From: an uncultured Clostridia bacterium
GTDB taxonomy: Bacteria > Bacillota > Clostridia > Christensenellales > DTU072
DNA: 11,243 nt
Assembly (NCBI GenBank): GCA_934296355.1
Contig: CAKRAY010000039.1
Location: forward strand, 1 to 11,243
Direction: 5' to 3'
This document shows positions 1 through 6,118 of this stretch, one piece after another (position 1 is the first letter of the stretch; every line of letters begins with the position of its first letter). Made by a program: the position numbers and the translations under genes. Below the pieces are notes generated by a model, which was not told where the DNA came from, did not search any database, and saw nothing but the letters and a program-made list of their open reading frames with translations.

Positions 1-32
1 AAAGCAAAATGCTTTTAGGGGTGCCCCATTTT

Positions 33-80
33 CCTACGCTCGGTTTTCGCAAGAAATCAACGCACCTTAGCCACTCCCCA
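33..80 (-). repeat. 48-bp inverted repeat, left copy
   Basis: Read on the minus strand this 48-nt stretch matches plus-strand 1991-2038 at 43 of 48 positions by eye. The longest uninterrupted blocks surround the core TTTCTTGCGAAAACC and the end GAGCGTAGG. The two copies are in inverted orientation and bracket the three left-hand genes. No transposase or recombinase is visible, so this may be a dispersed intergenic repeat rather than a transposon end. Confidence 0.8.
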
Positions 81-93
81 CAAGAGCCGAGCA

Positions 94-122
94 TTGACAA
101 CACAATTAAAATGTTTTATAAT
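94..122 (+). promoter_or_regulatory. Consensus sigma-A promoter
   Basis: A perfect TTGACA (94-99) and a perfect TATAAT (117-122) are separated by exactly 17 nt. Transcription would begin near 129 and give a leader of about 100 nt before the ATG at 228. An imperfect inverted repeat (126-153, ATCGT-C-AATT against AATTACGAT) covers the expected start region and could be an operator or a 5' hairpin. Confidence 0.85.
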
Positions 123-227
123 TTTATCGTCAATTGCAATTATAAATTACGATTATGGATTACAAATCGGCGTTTATAAATCATCCTTGCTTTGAAACCG
201 AATAAATTAACTATGAGGAGAACTATT

Positions 228-692
228 ATGAACGTAAAAAAGGTTATTAAGAGCATACAAAACGAATTCAAACATATTTCGTTCACACTCGACGACGACT
301 CGAACGACAAAACCGCCATGCTTATAGCGGGTCTTACCGTTACCGATTACGACGACGGTATTCGCTTGGAAATACTTGTTTCCGACACCGGATATCTCAG
401 TTTGCAAGCGATTTTCGACGAATTGCAAGAGAGTTTCGACGTTTACAAAATGATTAACGAGTTTAATCAAAACGTGTCTTTCCTGCACGCTTTCCTCGAA
501 GCCCGCGGCAAAACCACGTTCTTATGTTTATCCAAAGATATGACGAACGTCGATAACGAAAAGAACGCGCTCGAAACGGTCGTATCATTCCTAAGCACTC
601 TCTTAGACGACGATACGAAAAAATACTTGTTGCCGCTCACAAAAATGACCGAATCGACTCAATTCGACGACGACGAACCGATTTCTAAATAA
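228..692 (+). CDS. Hypothetical acidic protein, possibly YbjN-like
   Basis: The gene encodes a 154-residue soluble protein with no signal peptide or membrane segment. I chose ATG 228 because GAGGAG (215-220) lies 7 nt upstream; an in-frame TTG at 192 has no such site. The layout is an N-terminal helix, alternating beta strands, a segment INEFNQNVSFLHAFLEARG near the middle, and a C-terminal helix followed by an Asp-rich tail. That order, especially an 'N-x-N...F..AFL' turn before a strand and long helix, recalls YbjN/type III chaperone-like folds, but the resemblance is weak and no function is assigned. It is a single-gene unit with its own strong promoter and terminator, so it is probably well expressed. 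Codon use matches the neighbours. Confidence 0.85.
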   Translation: MNVKKVIKSIQNEFKHISFTLDDDSNDKTAMLIAGLTVTDYDDGIRLEILVSDTGYLSLQAIFDELQESFDVYKMINEFNQNVSFLHAFLEARGKTTFLCLSKDMTNVDNEKNALETVVSFLSTLLDDDTKKYLLPLTKMTESTQFDDDEPISK

Positions 693-701
693 TAAATTAA
701 C

Positions 702-736
702 GGCGTAGCGAAAAATCGCTACGCCTTATTTTTTTT
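702..736 (+). terminator. Rho-independent terminator
   Basis: A perfect 9-bp stem, GGCGTAGCG (702-710) with CGCTACGCC (717-725), closes a 6-nt loop and is followed by TTATTTTTTTT. It lies 10 nt after the stop of the upstream plus-strand gene. On the minus strand the hairpin is followed by GTTAATTTATTATTT, so it may also weakly stop the convergent operon. Confidence 0.9.
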
Positions 737-751
737 CGAAGCGACTAAGTC

Positions 752-772
752 GCGTTAATTTCTTGCGAAACC
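752..772 (+). repeat. Short relative of the 48-bp repeat
   Basis: GCGTTAATTTCTTGCGAAA followed by CC matches the core of the copies at 33-80 (minus) and 1991-2038 (plus) with about three differences over 21 nt; the similarity fades on both sides. It lies in the convergent gap between two genes, again intergenic. Confidence 0.55.
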
Positions 773-803
773 CAAACGGCAAAGGGCGCGCGTTACTTTC
801 TAA

Positions 804-1487
804 TCAAAACTCGCCGAAATGCTTTAATCTTAATATCAAATACGGCTCGTCGAACTTTTTCGTTAAGTAAATAGGACTCTCGCAATCGCCGAGATATTCG
901 TTTATATCTTCGTCCGGATACACCGTGCGAATAGCCTCTACGCAAAAGTCTATCGTTTCGAAATCCGACTCGCGCATAAAGTTAACCGCGCCGTACACGC
1001 GGGAATTACGCGTAACCTCGTTAAAAGGTAATACTACTATCTCCTTTATTTCGCGATTGGTTTTAACTTCGGAAAGCCGCTCGAACACGTCTTCTTCTAC
1101 CGTTAACGTATAGTATTTGTCGTCCGGATTGCTCGCGCCGCGATAAGGTTTTTCGCTCGGCATAAGCATATCGGGTACGTCCTTATCGTACTTAAAATGC
1201 GATATGTAAAAGGCTTTATCGTTGTCCGTCGCATCGGGATAATAACACTCGGTCATAAATATCGCCCACCCGTCGCGCGACATTTTTATCGCCCGCAAGT
1301 CGGACAAAAGCGGACAACATTCCGTATCGTACTGATGTCTGTACGAACCGAATCTGTACTTGTTGTCTAACACCTCTTTCTTTAACTTTTCGTATAAATC
1401 CGAGTTATAAAAAATATCTTCGTAAACGCCGTAATCGTCGTCGAAGTCTACCCAGTCTACTATTCTTAATTCTTGCATGTTTTCCAT
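804..1487 (-). CDS. Hypothetical protein, second gene of a two-gene operon
   Basis: This encodes 227 residues that I do not recognise. The protein is acidic and rich in Asp, Glu and Tyr, without a signal peptide, membrane helix or obvious catalytic motif. It carries a Cys pair (ECCPL near residue 57) and a further Cys in ECYYP near residue 81, too few to argue for a metal site. The start is ATG 1487; a second ATG (1478) is four codons downstream. The leader GAGGTAAGTAAGAGAAG just upstream provides the likely ribosome site. The gene lies 15 nt after the stop of the 151-residue gene and shares an 11-nt leader with it, so the two are almost certainly cotranscribed. No terminator lies directly after it; the hairpin at 702-736 could serve. 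Confidence 0.8.
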   Translation of the reverse strand: MENMQELRIVDWVDFDDDYGVYEDIFYNSDLYEKLKKEVLDNKYRFGSYRHQYDTECCPLLSDLRAIKMSRDGWAIFMTECYYPDATDNDKAFYISHFKYDKDVPDMLMPSEKPYRGASNPDDKYYTLTVEEDVFERLSEVKTNREIKEIVVLPFNEVTRNSRVYGAVNFMRESDFETIDFCVEAIRTVYPDEDINEYLGDCESPIYLTKKFDEPYLILRLKHFGEF

Positions 1488-1502
1488 CTTCTCTTACTTA
1501 CC

Positions 1503-1958
1503 TCAGTGCGTTTGCACGAACAACCGCCAATCGGCGGCAACGTTTAAGTTAAATTGCTCTAAATCGTAATATTTCTTTACCGTCGCGCGTAAAGGCTTTA
1601 CGAGTTGCGTTACTATAACGTCTTTGTACGCCTTTTTTTTCACTTGCTCGAAAACGGCGTTAAGAACCTCTTCCTGACGGTCGAGAATAAAGTATTCTAA
1701 GTTAATAAAAACCGTGGCTCGCGCCGAAAAACACAACTCGCCCGCTTCGTTTTCTCCGAGATAAACAAAGTTCTTATATTTGCCGCGATAATGCAGTTTT
1801 TCTACGGTACGCGTTTTGTATACTTCGGTGCTGAGCAAAAAATAGTCGTAGTAACCTTGTCTGCCTACGAAGTTCTCGGTAAAAGTAACGATATAATTTA
1901 TCGCGTTCTCTCTCGTCGGCTCGTTTTGAAGTAAAGTCAACGCTTCTTCTACGCTCAT
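1503..1958 (-). CDS. Hypothetical protein, first gene of a two-gene operon
   Basis: This encodes 151 residues that I do not recognise. The sequence looks like a small globular alpha/beta cytoplasmic protein: an N-terminal helical part, a Tyr- and Phe-rich centre (GYYDYFLLS; strands around YKNFVYLGENEAGELCFSA) and a C-terminal helical part. There is no signal peptide, membrane segment or known active-site motif. The start is ATG 1958, preceded by GGAGG at an 11-nt distance, with TAAGTAAAAAA between. The downstream partner begins 15 nt after the stop. A candidate promoter lies about 135 nt upstream, with the palindromic repeat in the leader between them. The product pair may form a complex, but nothing in the sequence shows what it does. 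Confidence 0.8.
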   Translation of the reverse strand: MSVEEALTLLQNEPTRENAINYIVTFTENFVGRQGYYDYFLLSTEVYKTRTVEKLHYRGKYKNFVYLGENEAGELCFSARATVFINLEYFILDRQEEVLNAVFEQVKKKAYKDVIVTQLVKPLRATVKKYYDLEQFNLNVAADWRLFVQTH

Positions 1959-1990
1959 TTTTTTACTTACCTCCCGCTACATTTATTTTT

Positions 1991-2038
1991 TGGGGAATGG
2001 CACAGGCGCGTTGATTTCTTACGAAAACCGAGCGTAGG
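1991..2038 (+). repeat. 48-bp inverted repeat, right copy
   Basis: This is the inverted partner of 33-80, with five differences by eye (G/A, T/A, A/C, T/C and G/A). It lies in the leader of the two-gene operon, and its right half pairs with the adjacent arm at 2049-2074. Confidence 0.8.
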
Positions 2039-2074
2039 CGTACCGACGTACGCTAGTCGAGGTTTTCGCAAGAA
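2016..2074. repeat. Large imperfect palindrome in the intergenic repeat
   Basis: The left arm at 2016-2036 (TTCTTACGAAAACC then GAGCGTA) is the reverse complement of the right arm at 2049-2074 (TACGCT, CG, GGTTTTCGCAAGAA), with a few bulged bases (AGT and A) and one T/C difference. A transcript of the minus-strand two-gene operon would carry this as a long hairpin in its 5' leader. REP-like elements have similar architecture, but no tyrosine transposase is seen here. Confidence 0.65.
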
Positions 2075-2092
2075 CCACAAAAAACTTAGATT

Positions 2093-2122
2093 ATTATATC
2101 CTCTTTTTTGTTTTCTCGATAA
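2093..2122 (-). promoter_or_regulatory. Candidate promoter for the two-gene operon
   Basis: On the minus strand there is a perfect TATAAT (2098-2093) and, 18 nt upstream, TTATCG (2122-2117), a poor match to the -35 consensus. It lies between the end of rarA and the start of the two hypothetical genes, where a promoter is expected. Confidence rests mainly on the -10 box. Confidence 0.45.
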
Positions 2123-2189
2123 AATAGGTTTTCAATAACAAAAATAGCGTTGTTTTTTGTGGTGTAAAGCGACGTGCATGGGACACTCC

Positions 2190-3521
2190 CTATTTTTTTT
2201 CGCTGTGTTCTTTCTTCCAATTTTTAATTTCGTCCAGACGTGTTTTGAACCGCGCTTCCAAACCTTCCTCGGTGGGGCGGTAATACTCTCTGCCTACCAG
2301 CGAATCGGGCAAACAGCGCATGGTCGACAGTTTATCGACGGTATCGTGCGCGTAAACGTAGCCTTTGCCGTAACCGAGTTCGTCCATGAGTTTGGTAGGC
2401 GCGTTGCGTATCACGAGCGGTACCGGCTCCGACAAAGTCGCCACGGCGTCCTTTTTCGCGGTTTCGTAAGCGACGTATAAGGCGTTCGACTTGGGCGCGA
2501 CCGAAAGATACACCACCGCTTGCGTAAGATGCACGCTACACTCCGGCATACCGATATAATGGCACGCCTGGTACGCCGCGACGGCAATTTCCAAAGCGCG
2601 CGGGTCGGCAAGTCCGACGTCCTCGCTGGCAAAGCGCACTACTCTGCGCGCCACGTACAACGGGTCTTCTCCCGCTTCGAGCATTCTCGCCAGCCAATAT
2701 ACGGCGGCGTCGGGGTCGGAATTACGCATCGATTTATGTAACGCCGATATCACGTTATAATGCTCGTCGCCTTTTTTATCGTACAAAAACGACTTTTTCA
2801 GCGTGCATTTTTCTATCGTTTCCGCCGTAACGGTAACGGTCTCCCCGTCGGTTTCGCCGTTAAGCACCGCCATCTCTAACGTGGATAAAGCGTTGCGCGC
2901 GTCCCCGCCCGCAAACTCCGCTATCTCCGTCAGCGCGTCCTCTGACACGTCGATTTTTTGCTTGCCGAAACCTCTTTCGTCGGTAAGCGCGCGGCGCAAA
3001 AGCGCGACGAGTTCTTTCGTTTTCAACGCTTGTAAAACGAAAACCTTACACCTTGACAAAAGCGCGCCGTTCACTTCGAAAGACGGATTCTCGGTGGTCG
3101 CGCCGATAAGAACTATGCTCCCTTTTTCCACGTACGGCAAAAACGCGTCTTGCTGCGCCTTGTTAAAGCGGTGTATTTCGTCTACGAACAATATGGTCTT
3201 CTCGCCGTATCGCCTATTGCGTTCCGCTTGCACCATTACCTGTTTTATCTCTTTAATTCCGCTCGTTACCGCCGAAAAATCGATAAAAACCGCCTTGGTC
3301 TTGTTGGCGATTATCCTTGCGAGCGTAGTTTTGCCCACGCCCGGCGGACCCCAAAAAATCATAGAACAAATGCGGTCGCCCTCTATGAGTTTACGCAAAA
3401 CTTTTCCCTCGCCGAGCAAATGTTTTTGCCCGAAAAAGTCGTCTAAACTGCTCGGTCTTAACCTCGACGCGAGCGGTTGATTTTCTTCGTTTTCAAAAAG
3501 AGTTTTTTGCGATTCGAACAT
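2190..3521 (-). CDS. rarA: Replication-associated recombination protein A (RarA/MgsA)
   Basis: RarA is a tetrameric AAA+ ATPase related to clamp loaders; it acts at stalled replication forks and single-strand/double-strand DNA junctions. The 443 residues match the usual family length. Visible motifs are Walker A GPPGVGKT (58-65), Walker B ILFVDEIH (110-117), sensor 1 ATTENPS (141-147), a likely arginine finger in LLSRC (R157), and the C-terminal family segment ASEDVGLADPRAL followed by the helical oligomerisation domain. The N-terminus (MFESQ...PLASRLRP...FFGQKHLLG) is typical and sets ATG 3521 as the start, with AGGAG 10 nt upstream. It is the second gene of an operon with a DEDDh exonuclease, whose stop is 7 nt away and overlaps the ribosome site region. 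No strong terminator follows; a weak A/T hairpin lies beyond. Confidence 0.97.
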   Translation of the reverse strand: MFESQKTLFENEENQPLASRLRPSSLDDFFGQKHLLGEGKVLRKLIEGDRICSMIFWGPPGVGKTTLARIIANKTKAVFIDFSAVTSGIKEIKQVMVQAERNRRYGEKTILFVDEIHRFNKAQQDAFLPYVEKGSIVLIGATTENPSFEVNGALLSRCKVFVLQALKTKELVALLRRALTDERGFGKQKIDVSEDALTEIAEFAGGDARNALSTLEMAVLNGETDGETVTVTAETIEKCTLKKSFLYDKKGDEHYNVISALHKSMRNSDPDAAVYWLARMLEAGEDPLYVARRVVRFASEDVGLADPRALEIAVAAYQACHYIGMPECSVHLTQAVVYLSVAPKSNALYVAYETAKKDAVATLSEPVPLVIRNAPTKLMDELGYGKGYVYAHDTVDKLSTMRCLPDSLVGREYYRPTEEGLEARFKTRLDEIKNWKKEHSEKK

Positions 3522-3528
3522 TTTCCCG

Positions 3529-4083
3529 TCACTCCTTTGCGGTAAGGGCCTTTTTTAAGTTGACGTAACAGGCGTTGCAAATCTCGCAATCTCTGAGCGC
3601 GCGGTGCGAACCGCTCGTTTCTATGCCGTAGTGCGCCGCCACGGTCACTTGTTTATGATTAACGAGATTAGGTAACGCTTTACGCGCCAAAAACAACGTG
3701 TCTACGTAGCAGTTACTAAACGCCAAGCCTAACTTTTCGAGCAAATTGACGTACAAAAAACCGACGTCGAAAGACACGTTATGTCCCACCAAAATATCCG
3801 CGCCCGCAAAGTCGTAGAACTCTTTAAGCACGCTCTCGGCGCGGGGCGCGTCTTTGGCGATTTCGTTGGTTATGCCGGTAAGATTTTCTATAAAGCCGTT
3901 TATTCTTCCTACGGGTTTTATCAAAGAAGAAAAAGTCCCTATGACTTTTCCGCCACGCACTTTTATCGCGGATATTTCGATAATTTCGTTAAAAGTCGTA
4001 CTAAGTCCCGTCGTTTCGATATCGACCACGGTGTAGTCGTCCGGAAAACAAGACACTCTTTTTCCTTTTTCTGCGTTCGCCAT
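3529..4083 (-). CDS. DEDDh 3'-5' exonuclease (DnaQ/PolC epsilon-like)
   Basis: The 184-residue protein is a stand-alone DnaQ-fold exonuclease that would remove nucleotides from DNA 3' ends using two metal ions. All catalytic residues are visible: D21 and E23 in DIETTGL (Exo I), D106 in GHNVSFDVGFL (Exo II), and H160 and D165 in SHRALRDCE (Exo III, the 'h' subtype). Conserved LTGIT (68-72) also fits the epsilon/PolC-exonuclease group. The length is that of the bare exonuclease domain, with no polymerase or BRCT module. The start at ATG 4083 has AAAGGTAGG just upstream. It is the first gene of a unit with rarA, under the promoter at 4109-4137, pointing to a shared role in replication repair. 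Whether it is a proofreading partner of a polymerase or an independent nuclease cannot be told. Confidence 0.93.
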   Translation of the reverse strand: MANAEKGKRVSCFPDDYTVVDIETTGLSTTFNEIIEISAIKVRGGKVIGTFSSLIKPVGRINGFIENLTGITNEIAKDAPRAESVLKEFYDFAGADILVGHNVSFDVGFLYVNLLEKLGLAFSNCYVDTLFLARKALPNLVNHKQVTVAAHYGIETSGSHRALRDCEICNACYVNLKKALTAKE

Positions 4084-4108
4084 AAAACCTACCTTTATTT
4101 ACTGTAAA

Positions 4109-4137
4109 AGTATAACGCCCGAAGTCGGCGTTGTCAA
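4109..4137 (-). promoter_or_regulatory. Near-consensus sigma-A promoter for the exonuclease-rarA operon
   Basis: On the minus strand TTGACA (4137-4132) and TATACT (4114-4109) are separated by exactly 17 nt. The -10 box is 25 nt upstream of ATG 4083, so the leader is short (about 18-20 nt). The 17-nt spacer is itself an imperfect palindrome (AACGCC..., ...GGGCGTT). Confidence 0.85.
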
Positions 4138-4147
4138 CTTTCGGGCG
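4116..4147 (-). terminator. Possible terminator/operator inverted repeat overlapping the promoter
   Basis: CGCCCGAA arms (4116-4123 and 4140-4147) are perfect inverted copies around a 16-nt loop, extended by two further pairs across a bulged A. In the minus direction the stem is followed by TTATACTTTT, so it could end the helicase operon transcript about 45-75 nt after its last stop. The same bases hold the -35 box and spacer of the next promoter, so an operator role is equally possible. Confidence 0.5.
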
Positions 4148-4163
4148 CGTTAAAAGAATCCCA

Positions 4164-4179
4164 TTATAAATATTTATAA
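4164..4179. repeat. Perfect 16-bp AT palindrome
   Basis: TTATAAATATTTATAA is a perfect palindrome 10 nt past the stop codon of the SAP-domain gene. It could bind a dimeric regulator, or be chance in AT-rich spacer DNA. Confidence 0.4.
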
Positions 4180-4189
4180 AAATAAAAAG

Positions 4190-4759
4190 TTATTCTTTAA
4201 GCGCGGTTAAATCCTCCCTTTCGTAGCGATGACTGCCTTGCTTTAACTTTTTATAATTCCAGCATTTTATCGCGTCTTTAAGCGTTTTCCCGGGATTGTC
4301 CGCGAAAAAATCGCGAACGTAAGTGTTGTACTCGAACTGCTTATCGATCGTTTTTACAGAGTTTTTAGCGTTATTCACTACGTCGTTATACGCTATAACC
4401 GCGTCGGAATAGGTTTTATCGGGGTTGTTTTTCAGCCATTTTTGAAACGGAACTCTAAAAGAAAACTTCTTACCGATTCTCTCGACGAAAAACGCTCGCG
4501 CTCGCTCCGAGTAAACGAAGTTTTCTCCGATTACGCTGTCTTCCGTTATCGTTTCTCCGCAAGACGCGCGAGGCTTTTTCTTAGGCGGCAAAACCTTGCC
4601 CGTCGCCAAAAACTCGGCTACGCGCTCGGTCAATTCCCCTTTGCTCCCCGACGCAGGCAAACCGTTTTCTTTACAAAACGCCGTCAGTTCTTCTTTAAGA
4701 TAGTAGTAGGTTAAGAATACTTCTTTCTTTAATTCTCTATCGAGTATAGGTCTTTCCAT
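4190..4759 (-). CDS. SAP domain / DUF6434 protein
   Basis: This is a 189-residue cytoplasmic protein, probably a small DNA-binding factor. The N-terminal half (about 15-55) has the SAP helix-turn-helix pattern YYYLKEELTAFCKENGLPAS then GSKGELTERVAEFL, a fold that binds AT-rich DNA in other proteins. Residues about 75-130 fit DUF6434 (aromatic ARAFFVERIGKKFSF, then NPDKTYSDAVIAYN), and the end carries FEYNTYVRDFFADNPGKTLK and a C-terminal KLKQGSHRYEREDL, all familiar from this Firmicutes family. I prefer ATG 4759 because GAGG lies 9 nt upstream and family members begin near 'M-x-RPIL'; an in-frame ATG at 4774 with AAGGAG only 2 nt away would add five residues. It is the last gene of the helicase operon, 12 or 27 nt after the VWA gene. 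Family members often stand alone, so its tie to the operon is contextual. Confidence 0.88.
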   Translation of the reverse strand: MERPILDRELKKEVFLTYYYLKEELTAFCKENGLPASGSKGELTERVAEFLATGKVLPPKKKPRASCGETITEDSVIGENFVYSERARAFFVERIGKKFSFRVPFQKWLKNNPDKTYSDAVIAYNDVVNNAKNSVKTIDKQFEYNTYVRDFFADNPGKTLKDAIKCWNYKKLKQGSHRYEREDLTALKE

Positions 4760-4786
4760 ATCGTATTTCCTCATCTCTCCTTATAT

Positions 4787-6118
4787 CTAAAACCCGTGTT
4801 TGGGGTTCCGTTTTACTCTAATCGTTTTACCGTACGGCGGTTTCACGTCCTCATTGTCGATAACCCACAAAAGCGGCAGGTCGGGCAGTTTGTTCTTCGG
4901 CGGAAACGGCGCGTAGCCGTCGGTAAGCATAATCAAGGCGGCGGGCATATTGCTTGACATATTCTCTTTAACGTAATTGAACACGTTGTTAAAACTCGTG
5001 CCGCCACCGCCGTAGGCTTTGATAAGGCTGAATTCGCTCTCGCTTACGAAAGGTTTCGGCTCTACCACTTCGCAATCGAAAAAGCCCAGGTATCCTGTCA
5101 GCCTTCCGCCGTACTGGTCAATCGCGCCCTTTACTTCCGAATACATTTCCAAAATCTCGTCGTCCGCCATCGATTGCGAGGTGTCGATCATAAAGAGAAT
5201 ATCTTTAACCGCAACATCCGTACCGTTGAAATCGGGCAAGAAAAAGTCGCCGTCGTATCTTCTGTCGGGCGGGGAAAAACTGTAATCGTTCACTTCCTCG
5301 CTCAAGAAATTGTTAAGCAACGTTCGCCAGTCGATTTGCGGCGCGTTCGCCTCGTTAAGCAATCTTTGCACGCACTTAGGAACGTTGTCGCAACCTTTCT
5401 CTCTCGCGCCGTTTTTGGCGGCGGTCGCCGCGTCTCTGATTCTCTTTATCCAAACGTCGTCGTCAAACGTCGCGTCGTCGCCCGAAGTACGCTTCCACTT
5501 CTCGTGGTTGTCGAAAGAATCGTTATTTTCCTTTTTCTTCCCTCTTTTCTTCTTAGAAGAACTTTTATTCCCTTTCTTGTCGTTGTCGTCACCGCCTACG
5601 TCGCTTGAACCGTTTGCGCCCGAACCGCCGTCTTGGTCTTGCTCGGAATTACCCGCGCGTCTGTTCTCGTTATTCAGCATGGCGTACACTTCTTCCGCGG
5701 TAAAATCGTACCCTTCCATGCCGCTCGGCGTAAGGTGCATCGCTTCCCCGTACTCTTTTAACGTGATATTCTTAACGTCGCCGCCCGTCGCTTGCAAAAT
5801 ATTGGAATTGACTACGATATCGCACGCTATGTTGTACGTGCGGTTGTCCAACTCCTTGCCGCGTTCGCAGTGTCTGAGCGCGATATGCATTACTTCGTGC
5901 ATCAATACGAAATCCAACTCGCTGTCCGAGAGGTTTTTCATAAACTCCGCGCAAAAACATATTCTATCGCCGTCGGTGTAAGCCGTTTCTTGGCTATCGT
6001 CTATACCGAAAGTCACGTGCATAAGGAGCAGTCCGAAAAAAGGGTTCTTCATAATAACCCTCATTCTCGAAAGCAATAGCCTTTTAGAACATTCTTTAAC
6101 GATTTCAGACGTTTCCAT
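4787..6118 (-). CDS. DUF2201-type metallopeptidase-like / VWA domain protein
   Basis: The 443-residue protein joins two domains. The N-terminal part (about 1-150) is a zincin-like putative metallopeptidase with HEVMH (74-78) and a downstream CDIVVN (D100) that may be a third metal ligand. A low-complexity linker of about 155-210, first acidic/Gly/Ser-rich and then Lys-rich, leads to a VWA-like domain (about 300-443) with a complete MIDAS: DTSQS (D312, S314, S316), T374 in GGGGTSF and D400 in LTDG. In established families such proteins pair with MoxR AAA+ ATPases, which are thought to remodel targets or insert metals through the VWA partner. Its start overlaps the MoxR gene by 14 nt, strongly implying coupled translation. 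Whether the peptidase domain is active is unknown. The substrate cannot be inferred. Confidence 0.93.
   Translation of the reverse strand: METSEIVKECSKRLLLSRMRVIMKNPFFGLLLMHVTFGIDDSQETAYTDGDRICFCAEFMKNLSDSELDFVLMHEVMHIALRHCERGKELDNRTYNIACDIVVNSNILQATGGDVKNITLKEYGEAMHLTPSGMEGYDFTAEEVYAMLNNENRRAGNSEQDQDGGSGANGSSDVGGDDNDKKGNKSSSKKKRGKKKENNDSFDNHEKWKRTSGDDATFDDDVWIKRIRDAATAAKNGAREKGCDNVPKCVQRLLNEANAPQIDWRTLLNNFLSEEVNDYSFSPPDRRYDGDFFLPDFNGTDVAVKDILFMIDTSQSMADDEILEMYSEVKGAIDQYGGRLTGYLGFFDCEVVEPKPFVSESEFSLIKAYGGGGTSFNNVFNYVKENMSSNMPAALIMLTDGYAPFPPKNKLPDLPLLWVIDNEDVKPPYGKTIRVKRNPKHGF

Noticed and set aside
1-27. Hairpins AAAGCA-AAA-TGCTTT and GGGGTGCCCC at the window edge
   Set aside because: Short and cut by the window edge; may be a terminator of an upstream gene but cannot be supported.
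192-227. TTG start extending the first gene by 12 residues
   Set aside because: No Shine-Dalgarno precedes it, while ATG 228 has GAGGAG at ideal spacing.
33-2074. Possible CRISPR-like or transposon array from the repeated cores
   Set aside because: Copies are irregularly spaced, in mixed orientation and of different length, with no cas or transposase gene.
2120-2160. Weak A/T hairpin after rarA as a terminator
   Set aside because: The stem is almost entirely A-T and without a clear U-run, so it is too weak to call.
2803-3480. Long plus-strand open frame (225 codons) opposite rarA
   Set aside because: It mirrors the well-supported rarA gene, has no ribosome site and its translation is low-quality (Ser/Thr-rich antisense type).
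5310-5981. Plus-strand open frame of 223 codons opposite the VWA gene
   Set aside because: Antisense shadow of a gene with clear HExxH and MIDAS motifs; no ribosome site or family resemblance.
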